From the NCBI RefSeq assembly GCF_034720595.1, contig NZ_JAYESJ010000001.1, positions 4,205,501-4,269,500 of the forward strand: 64,000 nucleotides of DNA, written 5' to 3'. Below, piece after piece: positions 16,854 through 25,990 of the stretch. The translations under genes were made by a program, and so were the position numbers. The notes beneath the pieces are model-generated. The model was given only the letters and a program-made list of their open reading frames with translations. It had not been told where the DNA came from and did no database searches. Origin of the DNA: Rhizobium sp. CC-YZS058. GTDB taxonomy: Bacteria; Pseudomonadota; Alphaproteobacteria; Rhizobiales; Rhizobiaceae. How positions within the stretch are numbered: the stretch's first letter is position 1; each line of letters starts with the position of its first letter.

Positions 16854-17831
16854 GTGGCCATCGTATTCTTTTCCTACTCACACGCGGACGAGGATCTCCG
16901 CGACCAGCTCGAGAAGCAACTGTCCATCCTCAAGCGGCAAGGAGCCATCGAAACATGGCACGATCGCCGTATAGAGGCGGGCGAAGAAATCGACGCGGCC
17001 ATCAGTCGGACTCTGATGGAGTCGGACATCATCCTTCTCCTCATCAGTCCCGACTTCATCAACTCCGACTACTGTTACGATCGGGAGATGATGGTCGCCA
17101 TGGAACGCCATGAGCGCGGCGACGCGATCGTCATTCCGGTCATCCTCAGGGCCTGTCAGTGGCACGGTGCTCCGTTCGGGAAGCTGAATGCGACCCCGCC
17201 GGACGGCCGTCCCATCACGCAGGCGGTGGATCGGGACCAGGCTTTCCTTGAGGTCGCCAACGCCGTTCAGGCGGCGGCGAGGAAGCTGAGTGGCGGTCGG
17301 ACGTCTGCCGAACCTTCTTCCCCACGCCAGTCCGCCGCCCGCCAGCTCAGGCCGCCGGTCGCAGACGACGCTCCGCGGTCGTCGAACCTACGTATCGCGA
17401 AGACCTTCACCGACCGGGACAAGGACCGCTTCAAGCGGGAGGCGTTCGACTTAATTGCAAAATTCTTCGAGAACTCGCTGGAAGAACTCTCGAGGCGAAA
17501 CGATGGCATCGAAGGCGATTTCCGCCGGATCGACGCGAACCGCTTCCATGCTTCCGTCTACCGGAACGGCAGGGCCCTTAGCCGCTGCACTATATACATG
17601 GGAGGTGACAGCGGCTTTGCGAATGGGATTGCCTTCACCGAGGGCGAGACAAGCGAGAGCAACAGCTTCGGCGAGATGCTGCGCGTAGGCTCCGATGACC
17701 AGTCCCTATTCCTGACCGGACTAGGCATGCGCCTCGCCGCCGGGAACAATGGCAGGGAGAAGCTCGCGCCGGAAGGCGGGGCCGAATATTTCTGGTCGAT
17801 CTTCATGTCACCGCTTCAGCGAGAGCGTTGA
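16854..17831 (+). CDS. TIR-domain protein with uncharacterised C-terminal domain
   Basis: This protein of about 325 residues has an N-terminal TIR domain (residues 1-125) and an unrecognised C-terminal domain (about 180-325), joined by a Ser/Pro/Arg-rich linker. TIR hallmarks are VFFSYSHADEDLRDQLEK at the N-terminus, LLISPDFINSDYCYDREM carrying the conserved SxYCYxxEM helix, whose Glu is the catalytic residue in NAD-cleaving TIRs, and VIPVILRACQW. I chose GTG at 16854 because GGAG lies 6 nt upstream; a GTG at 16824 is less well placed. Prokaryotic TIRs often act in antiphage immunity by degrading NAD or making cyclic ADP-ribose signals. The C-terminal part (FTDRDKDRFKREAFDLIAKF, then a predicted beta-rich region) may be the sensor. 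A small gene follows after 12 nt. Confidence 0.85.
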   Translation: MAIVFFSYSHADEDLRDQLEKQLSILKRQGAIETWHDRRIEAGEEIDAAISRTLMESDIILLLISPDFINSDYCYDREMMVAMERHERGDAIVIPVILRACQWHGAPFGKLNATPPDGRPITQAVDRDQAFLEVANAVQAAARKLSGGRTSAEPSSPRQSAARQLRPPVADDAPRSSNLRIAKTFTDRDKDRFKREAFDLIAKFFENSLEELSRRNDGIEGDFRRIDANRFHASVYRNGRALSRCTIYMGGDSGFANGIAFTEGETSESNSFGEMLRVGSDDQSLFLTGLGMRLAAGNNGREKLAPEGGAEYFWSIFMSPLQRER

Positions 17832-17843
17832 GGAGGGAGATCG

Positions 17844-18317
17844 ATGCTCGCCTTAAAAGAGTTCTTTCCTGGAACGCTGGCGGATGCTGCTCCAGTGAGC
17901 CTGATACTTCCCCGGTCCGCGAAGGATGTTTGCGGAGTCGTGGCGTCATCCGGGGAGGTGCCCTTCTTCGTCATCCTTGACGGGGACCATAGGTTCCAAG
18001 CCTTTCCCTGCAAGGATAACAAGAGCTACAAGGGTCTGATCGTACCCGCAGTCACCGTGTCGGTCGACGAGACCAGCATCGCCCCCTTCGATCCGTGGAA
18101 CACACCGCGCGGCTCCGTCGTCTGCACGGAGGGAGCTGTGGGCATCGCTGCCGGGATGGCCGGTGCCCTGTCGCAGGGGATGATCGTAGCGACGCTCGGT
18201 GTTCTTCCGAACTCACCCGTCGAAGCAGCCTTCACCCGATGGCAGATCGGTATCGGGGTAGGTCTGGAAAGGCGTGTCCTTAAGAGTGTCGATTCAGCCG
18301 CCCAGACGAGGACCTAA
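17844..18317 (+). CDS. Hypothetical protein paired with the TIR gene
   Basis: This 157-residue protein is one I do not recognise. It begins 12 nt after the TIR stop with a strong GGAGGGAG ribosome binding site, so it is almost certainly cotranscribed. The N-terminal 80 residues look like a small mixed alpha/beta fold, with VPFFVILDGDHRFQAFPC. Residues about 95-122 are hydrophobic and Gly/Ala-rich (GAVGIAAGMAGALSQGMIVA), either a membrane-inserting helix or a buried helix. The tight pairing suggests a functional partner of the TIR protein, for example a regulator, sensor or accessory effector. That is inference from position only. Confidence 0.65.
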   Translation: MLALKEFFPGTLADAAPVSLILPRSAKDVCGVVASSGEVPFFVILDGDHRFQAFPCKDNKSYKGLIVPAVTVSVDETSIAPFDPWNTPRGSVVCTEGAVGIAAGMAGALSQGMIVATLGVLPNSPVEAAFTRWQIGIGVGLERRVLKSVDSAAQTRT

Positions 18318-19170
18318 CACGCCGGGCGGTTGCCGGGACTCCGCCTCCGTGGAGGACGGCATCGCGTCCCCGTGATGGTAGGATACCATGTGCCGGCGGG
18401 AGTGACGCGGGTCAGGTGGAGCAGCGATTCGTCATGCTTGGCTATGACGCCGAGTTCGCTTTGTCCTAGTTTCGCGCCCCAGGGAATGGCCTGAATCGAT
18501 ACGGTTGTTCGATCCATTTGGGTAGCGATCGCCTCCGCTCGATAGGCTCCCGAAGTAGGCGTGCACCGTCTTCGGCGTTTGGCGACAAGCCTACTGAGAA
18601 AGCAATGTGCCGGTCTCGGCCCGCCACCGAAGTCCAGGTCTATTCGGAGTTTGGAGATCCCGACGAGCGTGATTCCGGTACATTCGAATCTGAAAACCAC
18701 TACCGAAAAACGAAAGGAAGCGGTTTGACCCACTCCCTTCGCCCTAACTCCGTGGGATGCGTGCCATCGTCCCGCTTTTCCGTGCTAGGTGACCGGTTGA
18801 CGCTCTCATGAACCAGAGAGAGTGAGAGGCAACTACCCCGGCGACAATGCCGCCGAAGGCCGCGAGCGCCGTCAGTGCGAGCGACGGGAGATCGGTTGAT
18901 CCGAGAACCGCGATCTCGAAGGACACTGGTACGAACGACGCAGTGCGAATTTCGGAGGATTGGGCATGCGGGCACATGTTGCCCCTGGGTAGTGTCTCGC
19001 CCTCGTTCATTGTCTCGAGGTCTGGCGAATAGACGAAAAGTCCGCGCCGCGGCTCGAGCAGACGGCTGGTTCGGGAAAAGATTGCGGAGCTGCGAAGTCA
19101 GGCTGCGAAGATCGTGTTTCTAAACATGGCGAGGGTGACAACGGCCGCATCGATGGCGCAGATTGGCATC
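18318..19170. other. Gap of about 850 bp with no supported gene
   Basis: This stretch between the TIR cassette and the MarR gene contains only short mutually overlapping frames. One minus-strand frame (18744-19010) has a hydrophobic stretch but no plausible start context. A small inverted repeat at about 18340-18360 may end the TIR transcript. The length and low coding signal suggest eroded or transferred DNA. Confidence 0.4.
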
Positions 19171-19617
19171 ATGCATAATCATGACGACATCCACCCGGAG
19201 GCCGCGGTCGCCCCAGGCTATCTCGCCAACCACGCTGCACGCGCCTTCAATCGAGGCGTCGATGCGGCTCTGAAACCGCATGGGTTGACCATGGCATTGA
19301 TCGGACCGCTCCTGCTTCTCTCGTGGAAAGGGCCGCTTCTCCAACGTGACATCGTGCGGTGGTCTGCGGTCCGGCAGCCGGCCATGGTAGCTCTGCTGGA
19401 CAGGCTGGAGGCCATGGGTCTGATTGCCCGCGAGCCGTCTGTCGTTGATCGCCGTGCATCCCTGGTCGATCTGACCAAGGCCGGACGCGAGGCCGCGGGG
19501 GTCGGCCGCACAGCCTTGCTCGACGGTAACGCCCGCGGTCTCGAAGGTTTCTCGACCGAGGAGGCCAGCCTGCTCGTTGCGCTTCTCCAACGATTGATCG
19601 CCAACCTTGACCGATAA
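19171..19617 (+). CDS. MarR-family transcriptional regulator
   Basis: This regulator of about 148 residues has a winged helix-turn-helix at about residues 45-110: RDIVRWSAVRQPAMVALLDR is the recognition helix region, then the wing REPSVVDRRASLVDLTKAG matches the MarR DRR...LT pattern. MarR proteins are dimeric repressors released by small aromatic ligands. The start is uncertain: 19171 (MHNHDDIH) leaves a normal-length protein, with in-frame ATGs at 19153 and 19126; none has a strong ribosome binding site. It lies 52 bp upstream of an FAD monooxygenase gene and the gap contains a perfect palindrome, so repression of that gene is very likely. Confidence 0.88.
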   Translation: MHNHDDIHPEAAVAPGYLANHAARAFNRGVDAALKPHGLTMALIGPLLLLSWKGPLLQRDIVRWSAVRQPAMVALLDRLEAMGLIAREPSVVDRRASLVDLTKAGREAAGVGRTALLDGNARGLEGFSTEEASLLVALLQRLIANLDR

Positions 19618-19631
19618 CGTTCAGGAACTAC

Positions 19632-19643
19632 ATCACGCGTGAT
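19632..19643. promoter_or_regulatory. Palindromic MarR operator candidate, site 1
   Basis: ATCACGCGTGAT is a perfect 12-bp palindrome between the MarR stop and the monooxygenase start. A near-copy overlaps the start codon 28 bp downstream, which points to a protein binding two sites in phase. Confidence 0.6.
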
Positions 19644-19659
19644 ATTTATGATCGAGAGG

Positions 19660-19671
19660 ATCACGCGTCAT
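19660..19671. promoter_or_regulatory. MarR operator candidate, site 2 (overlaps start codon)
   Basis: ATCACGCGTCAT differs from site 1 at one position and includes the AT of the monooxygenase start codon. The 28-bp spacing from site 1 is a little under three helical turns. Confidence 0.5.
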
Positions 19672-20875
19672 GACTCATAGTATTCTGATTTCCGGTGCGA
19701 GTATCGCCGGCAACACGGCAGCCTTCTGGCTGAGCCGCCTTGGCCATGACGTTACGGTGGTCGAGCGCGCACCTGAGTTCCGAGACGGGGGCCAGAACAT
19801 CGACGTGCGGGGTGTCGGCCGCGAGGTTCTGCGCCGAATGAACCTTGAACAGGCGGCTCTCGACCATGGCACCGGCGAAGAGGGCACGACCTGGGTCGAC
19901 GAGAAGGGCGAGGTCGTCGCCGAGTTCGCGACCGACGACATCGAGGGCGATGGTCCGACCGCCGAGATGGAGATCCTGCGCGGCGATCTGGCGCGCCTTC
20001 TTTACGAGCCCGCAGGCGAGCGCGCGACGTTTCGCTTCGGCGAGACGATTGAACGCATCGACGACGACGCCGAGTCTGCGATCGTGACCTTTTCCGGTGG
20101 CGCGACCGAGCGCTATGACTTGGTTATCGTCGCGGAAGGGGTCGGGTCCAAGACACGCGACCGCGTCTTTCCGGGAGAGAACGATCCGCGATGGATGGAT
20201 CTGACCATCGCCTACTTCACCATCCCCCGCGCGCCGGACGATAACCGTATGTGGCGATGGTACAATGCCACCTGCGGACGGAGCATTTCATTGCGACCCG
20301 ACAACCATGGTACGACGCGGGCCAATCTCACGATCCAGAAAGCGCCCGAGGGCGAACAGGAGTGGGATGCCGAGCGTCAGAAGGCCTACCTCCGCGATCG
20401 TTTCGCCGACGCCGGATGGCAGGCGGAGAGGGTGCTAAGGGGAATGGAGGATACGCAGGATTTCTATTTCGACGTCCTGCGGCAGGTTCGCATGAAGCGT
20501 TGGTCGAAGGGGCGCGTCGTTCTGACGGGGGACGCCGCCTGGTGTGCGACGCCGCTCGACGGCATCGGCACGACGCTGGCGATCACCGGAGCCTACGTGC
20601 TGGCCGGAGAACTGCATCGCGGCGGGGACATCACGTCCGCCCTGCAGCGCTATGAGGCCACGATGCGCCCGATGGTTGAAGATGGTCAGGGGGTCCCGAA
20701 GATCGCGCCAAGGCTCATGCATCCACGCAGCAGGCTCGGCATCCACCTGCTCCATGGCGCATTGGATGTCGCCAGCAAGCCGCTCGTGCGCGATACGGCC
20801 GCGAGATTGTTCGCAGGACAGCCGAAGTCACCGGACCTGTCAGCCTATCCCGCATTCTCCCAAGTCATGGAATAG
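19670..20875 (+). CDS. FAD-dependent monooxygenase (TetX/PhzS-like group A)
   Basis: This 401-residue flavoprotein monooxygenase has the dinucleotide motif ISGASIAGNTAAFWLSR at residues 6-22, a conserved Arg in RGDLARLLYE (about 103), a GVGSKTRDRVF segment (about 155) and the second FAD motif LTGDAAWCATPLDGIGTT (about 285). These belong to class A hydroxylases that use NAD(P)H and O2 to hydroxylate aromatic or polycyclic compounds; some members inactivate tetracyclines or rifamycins. No signal peptide is seen. It is downstream of a MarR gene and its start codon overlaps a predicted operator, so it is probably induced by a small aromatic compound. A drug-inactivating role is possible but unproven. 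Confidence 0.88.
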   Translation: MTHSILISGASIAGNTAAFWLSRLGHDVTVVERAPEFRDGGQNIDVRGVGREVLRRMNLEQAALDHGTGEEGTTWVDEKGEVVAEFATDDIEGDGPTAEMEILRGDLARLLYEPAGERATFRFGETIERIDDDAESAIVTFSGGATERYDLVIVAEGVGSKTRDRVFPGENDPRWMDLTIAYFTIPRAPDDNRMWRWYNATCGRSISLRPDNHGTTRANLTIQKAPEGEQEWDAERQKAYLRDRFADAGWQAERVLRGMEDTQDFYFDVLRQVRMKRWSKGRVVLTGDAAWCATPLDGIGTTLAITGAYVLAGELHRGGDITSALQRYEATMRPMVEDGQGVPKIAPRLMHPRSRLGIHLLHGALDVASKPLVRDTAARLFAGQPKSPDLSAYPAFSQVME

Positions 20876-21094
20876 GTCTGCGCGGAAACACAAAGCCATC
20901 TTCTCGCCGGGCTCATCTCCGATGACCCCTGGACCGTACGCTACCGTCCCGTTGCATTGAAAACGAGAGATCCGAGGTCACTTACATCGGTCTCTCGCGT
21001 GTCTACGGCGGTTGGCTTGGCTACGCGAGTGCGGCCCTGCGATAGCGCTCCGTCGAAGTCGCGGGACTCGGATACCTCCATACGGATCGCCGGA

Positions 21095-21340
21095 ATGCAG
21101 CGCTTCTTCTTGGACTTCCATTCGCAGAACGTCGTTACCAGAGACTGGGAGGGGATGTTGCTGCCGGACGTGGCTGCCGCGACGATATCGGCGACATCGT
21201 CGCTCCGCGCTCTCGCCGCCGAGCAGCTTCCAAAGGGAGAACGCCTTCTGATTACCGCGATCCTCATTCAGGACGAGCGGCGGAAGTTCGTCGGCGAGGT
21301 TACGATCGCCGAGGCGGTCGTTCCACTTCTCAAGCCGTGA
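21095..21340 (+). CDS. DUF6894-like small protein
   Basis: This 81-residue protein begins MQRFFLDFHSQNVVTRDWEG and continues MLLPDVAAATISATSSLRAL. The pattern (aromatic-rich strand, acidic-Asp turn, D-x-EG, then LPD followed by an Ala-rich helix) is the layout of the DUF6894 family common in rhizobia and bradyrhizobia. Function is unknown. The frame is open upstream to 20957 but only the part from 21095 resembles the family, and the ribosome binding site is weak. It appears to stand alone. Confidence 0.6.
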   Translation: MQRFFLDFHSQNVVTRDWEGMLLPDVAAATISATSSLRALAAEQLPKGERLLITAILIQDERRKFVGEVTIAEAVVPLLKP

Positions 21341-22079
21341 CCACTGCACGCTGCCAGGAGAGGTAGATGACGGCGAGCCATCTCATACCTCCTGTCGGCA
21401 TCACCCTTGACCTGAGCAAGCGCGATCGAGCAGAATTCGCCGTTCTCGAGGGCAGAGCTGGGAGCGCCAGCAACAAGCGTGCCATCCGGCTGCCTTCTCG
21501 AAGTGAGATCCCACATCGCGCGGTCGAGCCGATGGCATCTTCATCACTCTCCGTTTCCACCCAGATCATGGCATCGATCTCGACCACGGAATCTATCTCA
21601 CCTATGGCTGGAATCCAGCGGCGGTTGAACGAACCGAATGAAATCCTCATCGTTGCCGATGAACGCAGGCATGCCACCGTGCTTGCTCGGAGACATATCG
21701 CCGACACGGCATCTCGATCTGAAGTAAGGTCGCATATCCGCGACGACGATGCGGCAGCGAATGGCTCGACAGGGGCTCCGACCGTCAGCATCAGATGATG
21801 CTCGACATGGTCGAGCAGGTCTGCTCTCGTCGATAAGACCGGCCGTATGGTCATCGTTTCGCCAGAGCATGAGACGCAAGCCTCCGCATCCATGTGAGCG
21901 AGGAATCGAGCTCCGAGTTGCTGACCACGTCAATCCAAGCACTAGAGACGGCGATCGAAATGCGGCGGCGACCCGCCCTTCGACGTTCCAAGCCTCGTGC
22001 CCCTACTCCGATGCCTGTTCCAGTTCGAAGCGCGCCAGCGCCGGCACTCATCACGGTATGGCCCGCCCTTCGAACGCCG
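21341..22079. other. Gap of about 740 bp, no confident gene
   Basis: Frames of 80-187 codons overlap on both strands (for example plus 21367-21798, minus 21330-21893), and codon pattern does not settle the matter. The minus strand has fragments that read plausibly in two different frames (around 21540-21760 and 21300-21510), as expected of a decayed small gene. I cannot assign a product. Confidence 0.35.
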
Positions 22080-22868
22080 TCATCGCTTGACCTGTTCCTC
22101 CGTCGAGGCTTCGAGTTCCATGCATGTCGGAACGCTTTCCGTCGTCGTGGGGAGGCCGCCCTCGGCACAGCCGGAAGCGTAGATCACCGACAGACCTCCG
22201 GAAGGCTGGATATGCAGCGTGGAGAGCCGGCCATCGCGGCAGGCTCCCGTGTCGATCGCGATTCTGCCCGGCCATTGCTCCACTAGCTTCGATCTGGTCG
22301 GGGAATGCCCGTGGACGACCAGCTTCCGGAACGGCCGCATGTGATCGAGAAACCCGGCACGGATCCACATCAGATCGTAGGGGTCCTGCTGCTCCAGCGG
22401 GACGCCCGGTCTGATGCCGGCATGGACGAGTACATAGTCTGGGAGTTCGACATAGTGCGCCGCTGCGCGCATTGTCCCGATGTGCTCATCTGGGATGAGC
22501 TGCCGTGCAGTGTCAGAGTTCGCTACTACGCCGACGGGATGCCCGTAGGACCTGAGGGTTTCCATTCCGCCTTGGGTGAACCAGTTGTAGAACCTGCCGT
22601 CGCCCTCATCAATGACGCGCAGAAGCAGCGACTCATGGTTTCCGAGGATTAGCTCGGAGCCGGGCACTTCACGCAGTGTCTCGATCACTAGGTCCATCGC
22701 CCCGCGGCTGTCCGGACCTCGGTCGATGATGTCGCCGAGGAATACGACCCGGTACTTGAACCGCTTCGTCCGGGCTTTGCACCGTATTCCTTCTAGAAGG
22801 TCCCGGAGCAGATCGGCCCGCCCATGGACATCGCCGATCGCGAAGGTGTGGACGTCATCCTTTAGCAT
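22080..22868 (-). CDS. PPP-family metallophosphatase (serine/threonine phosphatase-like)
   Basis: This 262-residue calcineurin-like phosphoesterase has all PPP signature motifs in order: GDVHG (residues 12-16), GDIIDRGPDS (about 45), GNHE (about 75), VHAGI (about 150) and VHGHSP (about 187). These residues bind two metal ions. Bacterial PPP enzymes of this size are protein phosphatases or Ap4A hydrolases (ApaH-like). It is a single cytoplasmic gene. The start at 22868 follows GGGAAG at some distance. Confidence 0.9.
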   Translation of the reverse strand: MLKDDVHTFAIGDVHGRADLLRDLLEGIRCKARTKRFKYRVVFLGDIIDRGPDSRGAMDLVIETLREVPGSELILGNHESLLLRVIDEGDGRFYNWFTQGGMETLRSYGHPVGVVANSDTARQLIPDEHIGTMRAAAHYVELPDYVLVHAGIRPGVPLEQQDPYDLMWIRAGFLDHMRPFRKLVVHGHSPTRSKLVEQWPGRIAIDTGACRDGRLSTLHIQPSGGLSVIYASGCAEGGLPTTTESVPTCMELEASTEEQVKR

Positions 22869-23251
22869 GCATGTCAGCTTCCCGTTTCAAGGACTGATTG
22901 CATTCCACATGTTGCGATGTCGTTAAAGTCCGGATGGCCCCGCAGGGATCTAGCCGGGCTGAGATGTAGGTCAATTCAGAGTCAGCAGCTTTGAGAGGGT
23001 TCCGTCGGCCGTCAACGGCAGATCCGGAAGCCAGGCGTTGCGCAGGGTAAGCGGCAGTGGTAGAACGAAGCCGTCGAAAAAGGCAGATTTGGTGTGGTCT
23101 AGCCCAAGTCCTTTCGGAAACGAAAGCTCTGTCCATGCGCGATGCATGAGTCCCACGACGAACAACGGACGCTTTCACGCGTCCAGATGTTCGTCCGTGT
23201 GGTCGTCAGATCGACAACTGCTCCGGTCGGACAATGACACGGGAGCGCTTC
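22869..23251. other. Gap of about 380 bp, possible small gene remnant
   Basis: A minus-strand frame ending at 22971 reads a rather protein-like stretch of up to 64 residues (SFPKGLGLDHTKSAFFDGFV, then leucine/proline-rich). It has no good start and I do not recognise it, so it may be a degraded gene end. The remainder should include the promoter for the plus-strand monooxygenase. Confidence 0.35.
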
Positions 23252-24787
23252 ATGGACAGAATCCATCCAATCTACGATGTCGTGATTGCTGGAGCGGGAC
23301 CGGTTGGCCTGTTTCTCGCAAACGAGCTTCTCATTGCAGGGGTCTCGGTTCTCGTACTCGAAAAGGCAAAGGACCCCGGCTCCAGCCTCAAGAAGCTCCC
23401 CTTCGGCATGCGCGGACTTTCCGCTCCCAGCCTGGAAGCATTCTACCGCCGGGGAATGCTTGATGAGATCTCGATGCCTTCGGTTACTCCCAAGTCCGAT
23501 GTTGGCAGGGATGTCTCCGCGGCACACTGGTCGCATCAGTCACGTAGGCCCGCCGGTCACTTCGCGGGTATCCAGTTCTTTCACGACATGATCGATGAAC
23601 AACGATGGTCCCATAGGCTGGCCGGCTCCGCCGGCACGCACCTCGCGACAACGATGGAACAGGTCGAGACCGTTCTATCGGCTCGGTTGGAAGTCAAGGG
23701 CATCGAGATCCTGTTCGATCACCAAGTAGATGATCTTCAGCCGTCCGCCGATGGTGTGACCCTCACAGCAGGAGGCTCGACGTTCCGCGGCCGCTGGCTC
23801 GTCGGCTGCGACGGCGGCCGGAGCATGGTGCGTAGACTTGGCGGGTTCGAATTCGTCGGAACCGATCCTGAGTTCACAGGATACTCCGCTCTCGTGGAAA
23901 TGGAGGATCCCGACCGGCTTCGTGTCGGCAGACACTACACGGAGACCGGGATGTATACATACCAGAAGCCCGGCACGATCGCGATGGTCGACTTCGACGG
24001 CGGCGCTTCGCACCGCACGCAGCCGCTCACCCTCGATCATGTCCAGTCGGTCCTGTGCCACGTGTGCAGAATGGACATCACGCTCAAGGCATTGCGGCTG
24101 GCGGCGACCTGGACCGATCGTGCCTACCAGACAACGGCCTACCGCAGCGGACGCATAGTACTTGCGGGCGACGCCGCCCATATCCATTCCCCACTCGGTG
24201 GCCAGGGGCTCAACCTCGGGCTCGGCGACGCCATGAACCTCGGCTGGAAACTTGCGGCCACCGTTCTTGGGACAGCACCCGGAGGTCTTCTCGACAGCTA
24301 CACGCATGAAAGGCATCCAGTCGGCGCTCAGGTCCTCGACTGGTCCCGTGCGCAGGTCGCGCTCATGCGACCTAGTCGCAGTTCGAGGGCGCTCGAGGCG
24401 ATCGTCCGCGATCTTATCGAGACTAGCGACGGTGCGACATACTTCGCCGAACGCGTATGGGGGACCTGTCTGCGCTATGACCTCGGCAGTACCGATCCTC
24501 TGGTTGGAGCGAGTGCACCAGACTTCGAGTTCGAAGACGGCAGCAGGCCCGGCGACCATCTGAGGAAGGGCAAAGGACTCGTAGTGGACTTCGGGGCCGG
24601 TCTGCTCCGCCGATGCGATCTCGAAGGAGAGGTGGAATACATAAGGAGCGGCGTAAAGGATCGGCTCGGACTTTCGGCGCTGCTCGTAAGACCGGACGGT
24701 GTCGTGGCCTGGGTAGCTCGGACCGCTACGGACTTTCAGGAGTTCGAGCAGGCGGCAGGAAAGTGGTTCCGTTTCGGGACGCCGTGA
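23252..24787 (+). CDS. FAD-binding aromatic hydroxylase (PheA/TfdB type)
   Basis: This 511-residue class A flavoprotein monooxygenase has VVIAGAGPVGLFLANELL near the N-terminus, the DG motif GCDGGRSMVRR (about 190) and the GD motif LAGDAAHIHSPLGGQGLNLG (about 300), followed by a C-terminal thioredoxin-like domain typical of phenol and resorcinol hydroxylases and rifampicin monooxygenases. It would use NAD(P)H and O2 to hydroxylate an aromatic substrate. I chose 23252 over 23234 because GGGAG lies 6 nt upstream of the former. It is monocistronic with no adjacent catabolic genes, so a detoxification or antibiotic-modifying role is as likely as catabolism. Confidence 0.88.
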   Translation: MDRIHPIYDVVIAGAGPVGLFLANELLIAGVSVLVLEKAKDPGSSLKKLPFGMRGLSAPSLEAFYRRGMLDEISMPSVTPKSDVGRDVSAAHWSHQSRRPAGHFAGIQFFHDMIDEQRWSHRLAGSAGTHLATTMEQVETVLSARLEVKGIEILFDHQVDDLQPSADGVTLTAGGSTFRGRWLVGCDGGRSMVRRLGGFEFVGTDPEFTGYSALVEMEDPDRLRVGRHYTETGMYTYQKPGTIAMVDFDGGASHRTQPLTLDHVQSVLCHVCRMDITLKALRLAATWTDRAYQTTAYRSGRIVLAGDAAHIHSPLGGQGLNLGLGDAMNLGWKLAATVLGTAPGGLLDSYTHERHPVGAQVLDWSRAQVALMRPSRSSRALEAIVRDLIETSDGATYFAERVWGTCLRYDLGSTDPLVGASAPDFEFEDGSRPGDHLRKGKGLVVDFGAGLLRRCDLEGEVEYIRSGVKDRLGLSALLVRPDGVVAWVARTATDFQEFEQAAGKWFRFGTP

Positions 24788-24847
24788 ACAGACTGTGCCC
24801 TATTCGTCTGCCCAGCGCCCGTCCGAGCGACCGCACCGGCTGGAACA

Positions 24848-24874
24848 CCGGATGTACTGAAACGATGCATCCGG
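24848..24874. terminator. Hairpin after the aromatic hydroxylase gene
   Basis: CCGGATG (24848-24854) and CATCCGG (24868-24874) are perfect 7-bp arms around a 13-nt loop, 60 bp past the hydroxylase stop. No T-run follows. The site may serve the convergent pair of genes here. Confidence 0.4.
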
Positions 24875-25084
24875 ACGCCGATACGATAGGGGTGTGGCGT
24901 CCGACCTTCGCGCGCAAGTGAACAAGAGGCGGGAGGGTAGGGAGATGCCAGCCGCGTTCGAGGTCCATGCGCAGCTCCGAGCGACTTCAGCGTTCCGATC
25001 GACCATTAGAACACCTCGGTCTGCCCGTGACCGGCGGAACGCGCAGACCGTAATGAAGGTGAGCTGTCCCAGTTTCCAGGCTGG

Positions 25085-25990
25085 CTACGGATCGCCCTGT
25101 TCGCCACTTCCAGCAAGTTGCGTCTGGAGCGGCTCCCGCCGATGCTCCCTCCACACTGTGAAGAGGCCAGCTCCCACCACGATGACGGCTCCGACGATCA
25201 TGTTCGGTGTCAGTCGCTCGTCGAACACAAGGACTGCCAAAACCACACTCAGGACGAGCTGAAGATATGTGACAGGCTGCACTTCCACGGCGGTCAGATG
25301 GCTATAAGCCTTGATCAGGAAATAGTGGCTCGTCGCCCCGCAGATGCAGAGCGCCGCCATGGCCGGCCAGTCCTCTATCGCAATCGGCGTCCAGAAGAAC
25401 GGTCCGATCGCCGAGGCCGCCAGCGCGCCGACGACGCCTGCGTAGAACACGCTGGTTACCGCGCTGTCGCTGGTGCCCGCCGCTCGTGTCGCAATGCCGT
25501 AGAGAGCGTAGAGAAGGCTTGCACCAAGCGGAATGATCAGGCGCAGGTCGAAATAGACGTCGAGAGGGTCTAGGATGACCATGACGCCGAGGAGGCCGAC
25601 AACCACCGCCAGCCCGCGCCGCCAGCCGACACGTTCGCCGAGGAGCGGAACAGACAGCAGAGTCACCATTAGCGGTGTCACCTGCAGGATAGACTGGCTC
25701 ATGGCAAGCCCAGCCGTCGTGAACGCGATGACCACGACCACGACCTCGCCGACCAGCAGAAGTCCGCGGAGCACCTGCAGGATGGGACGTTTGGTGCTGG
25801 CAGCGGCTCGGATCCCGCCCGGAGCCGCCGCAGCCAGGATCGTCACGAACGCTGCGAAGGCCCAGAACCTGATCATCGTCACCATGATCGGAGGGTACTT
25901 CTCACCGAGGATCTTCGAGAAAGCGTCCTGCCCGGCGAAGATTGCGACTGCAAGAAGGACGTACAGGTAACCGAATTTCTTGCTGTTCAT
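25085..25990 (-). CDS. EamA-family (DMT) transporter
   Basis: This 301-residue inner-membrane protein of the drug/metabolite transporter superfamily has about ten hydrophobic segments arranged as two EamA repeats (about 5-140 and 155-290). The second repeat ends with QPVTYLQLVLSVVLAVLVFDE, the conserved late helix pair. Family members export amino acids, metabolites or drugs. I placed the start at 25990 (MNSKKFGYLYVL); the open frame continues upstream but lacks membrane character. It stands alone. Confidence 0.88.
   Translation of the reverse strand: MNSKKFGYLYVLLAVAIFAGQDAFSKILGEKYPPIMVTMIRFWAFAAFVTILAAAAPGGIRAAASTKRPILQVLRGLLLVGEVVVVVIAFTTAGLAMSQSILQVTPLMVTLLSVPLLGERVGWRRGLAVVVGLLGVMVILDPLDVYFDLRLIIPLGASLLYALYGIATRAAGTSDSAVTSVFYAGVVGALAASAIGPFFWTPIAIEDWPAMAALCICGATSHYFLIKAYSHLTAVEVQPVTYLQLVLSVVLAVLVFDERLTPNMIVGAVIVVGAGLFTVWREHRREPLQTQLAGSGEQGDP

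Noticed and set aside
18744..19010. Minus-strand frame with a hydrophobic stretch
   Set aside because: No ribosome binding site, unusual composition and a long non-hydrophobic N-terminus. Not enough to call a membrane protein.
21330..21893. Minus-strand frame of 187 codons
   Set aside because: Peptide lacks family similarity, and competing frames on both strands are equally long. Left as unresolved gap.
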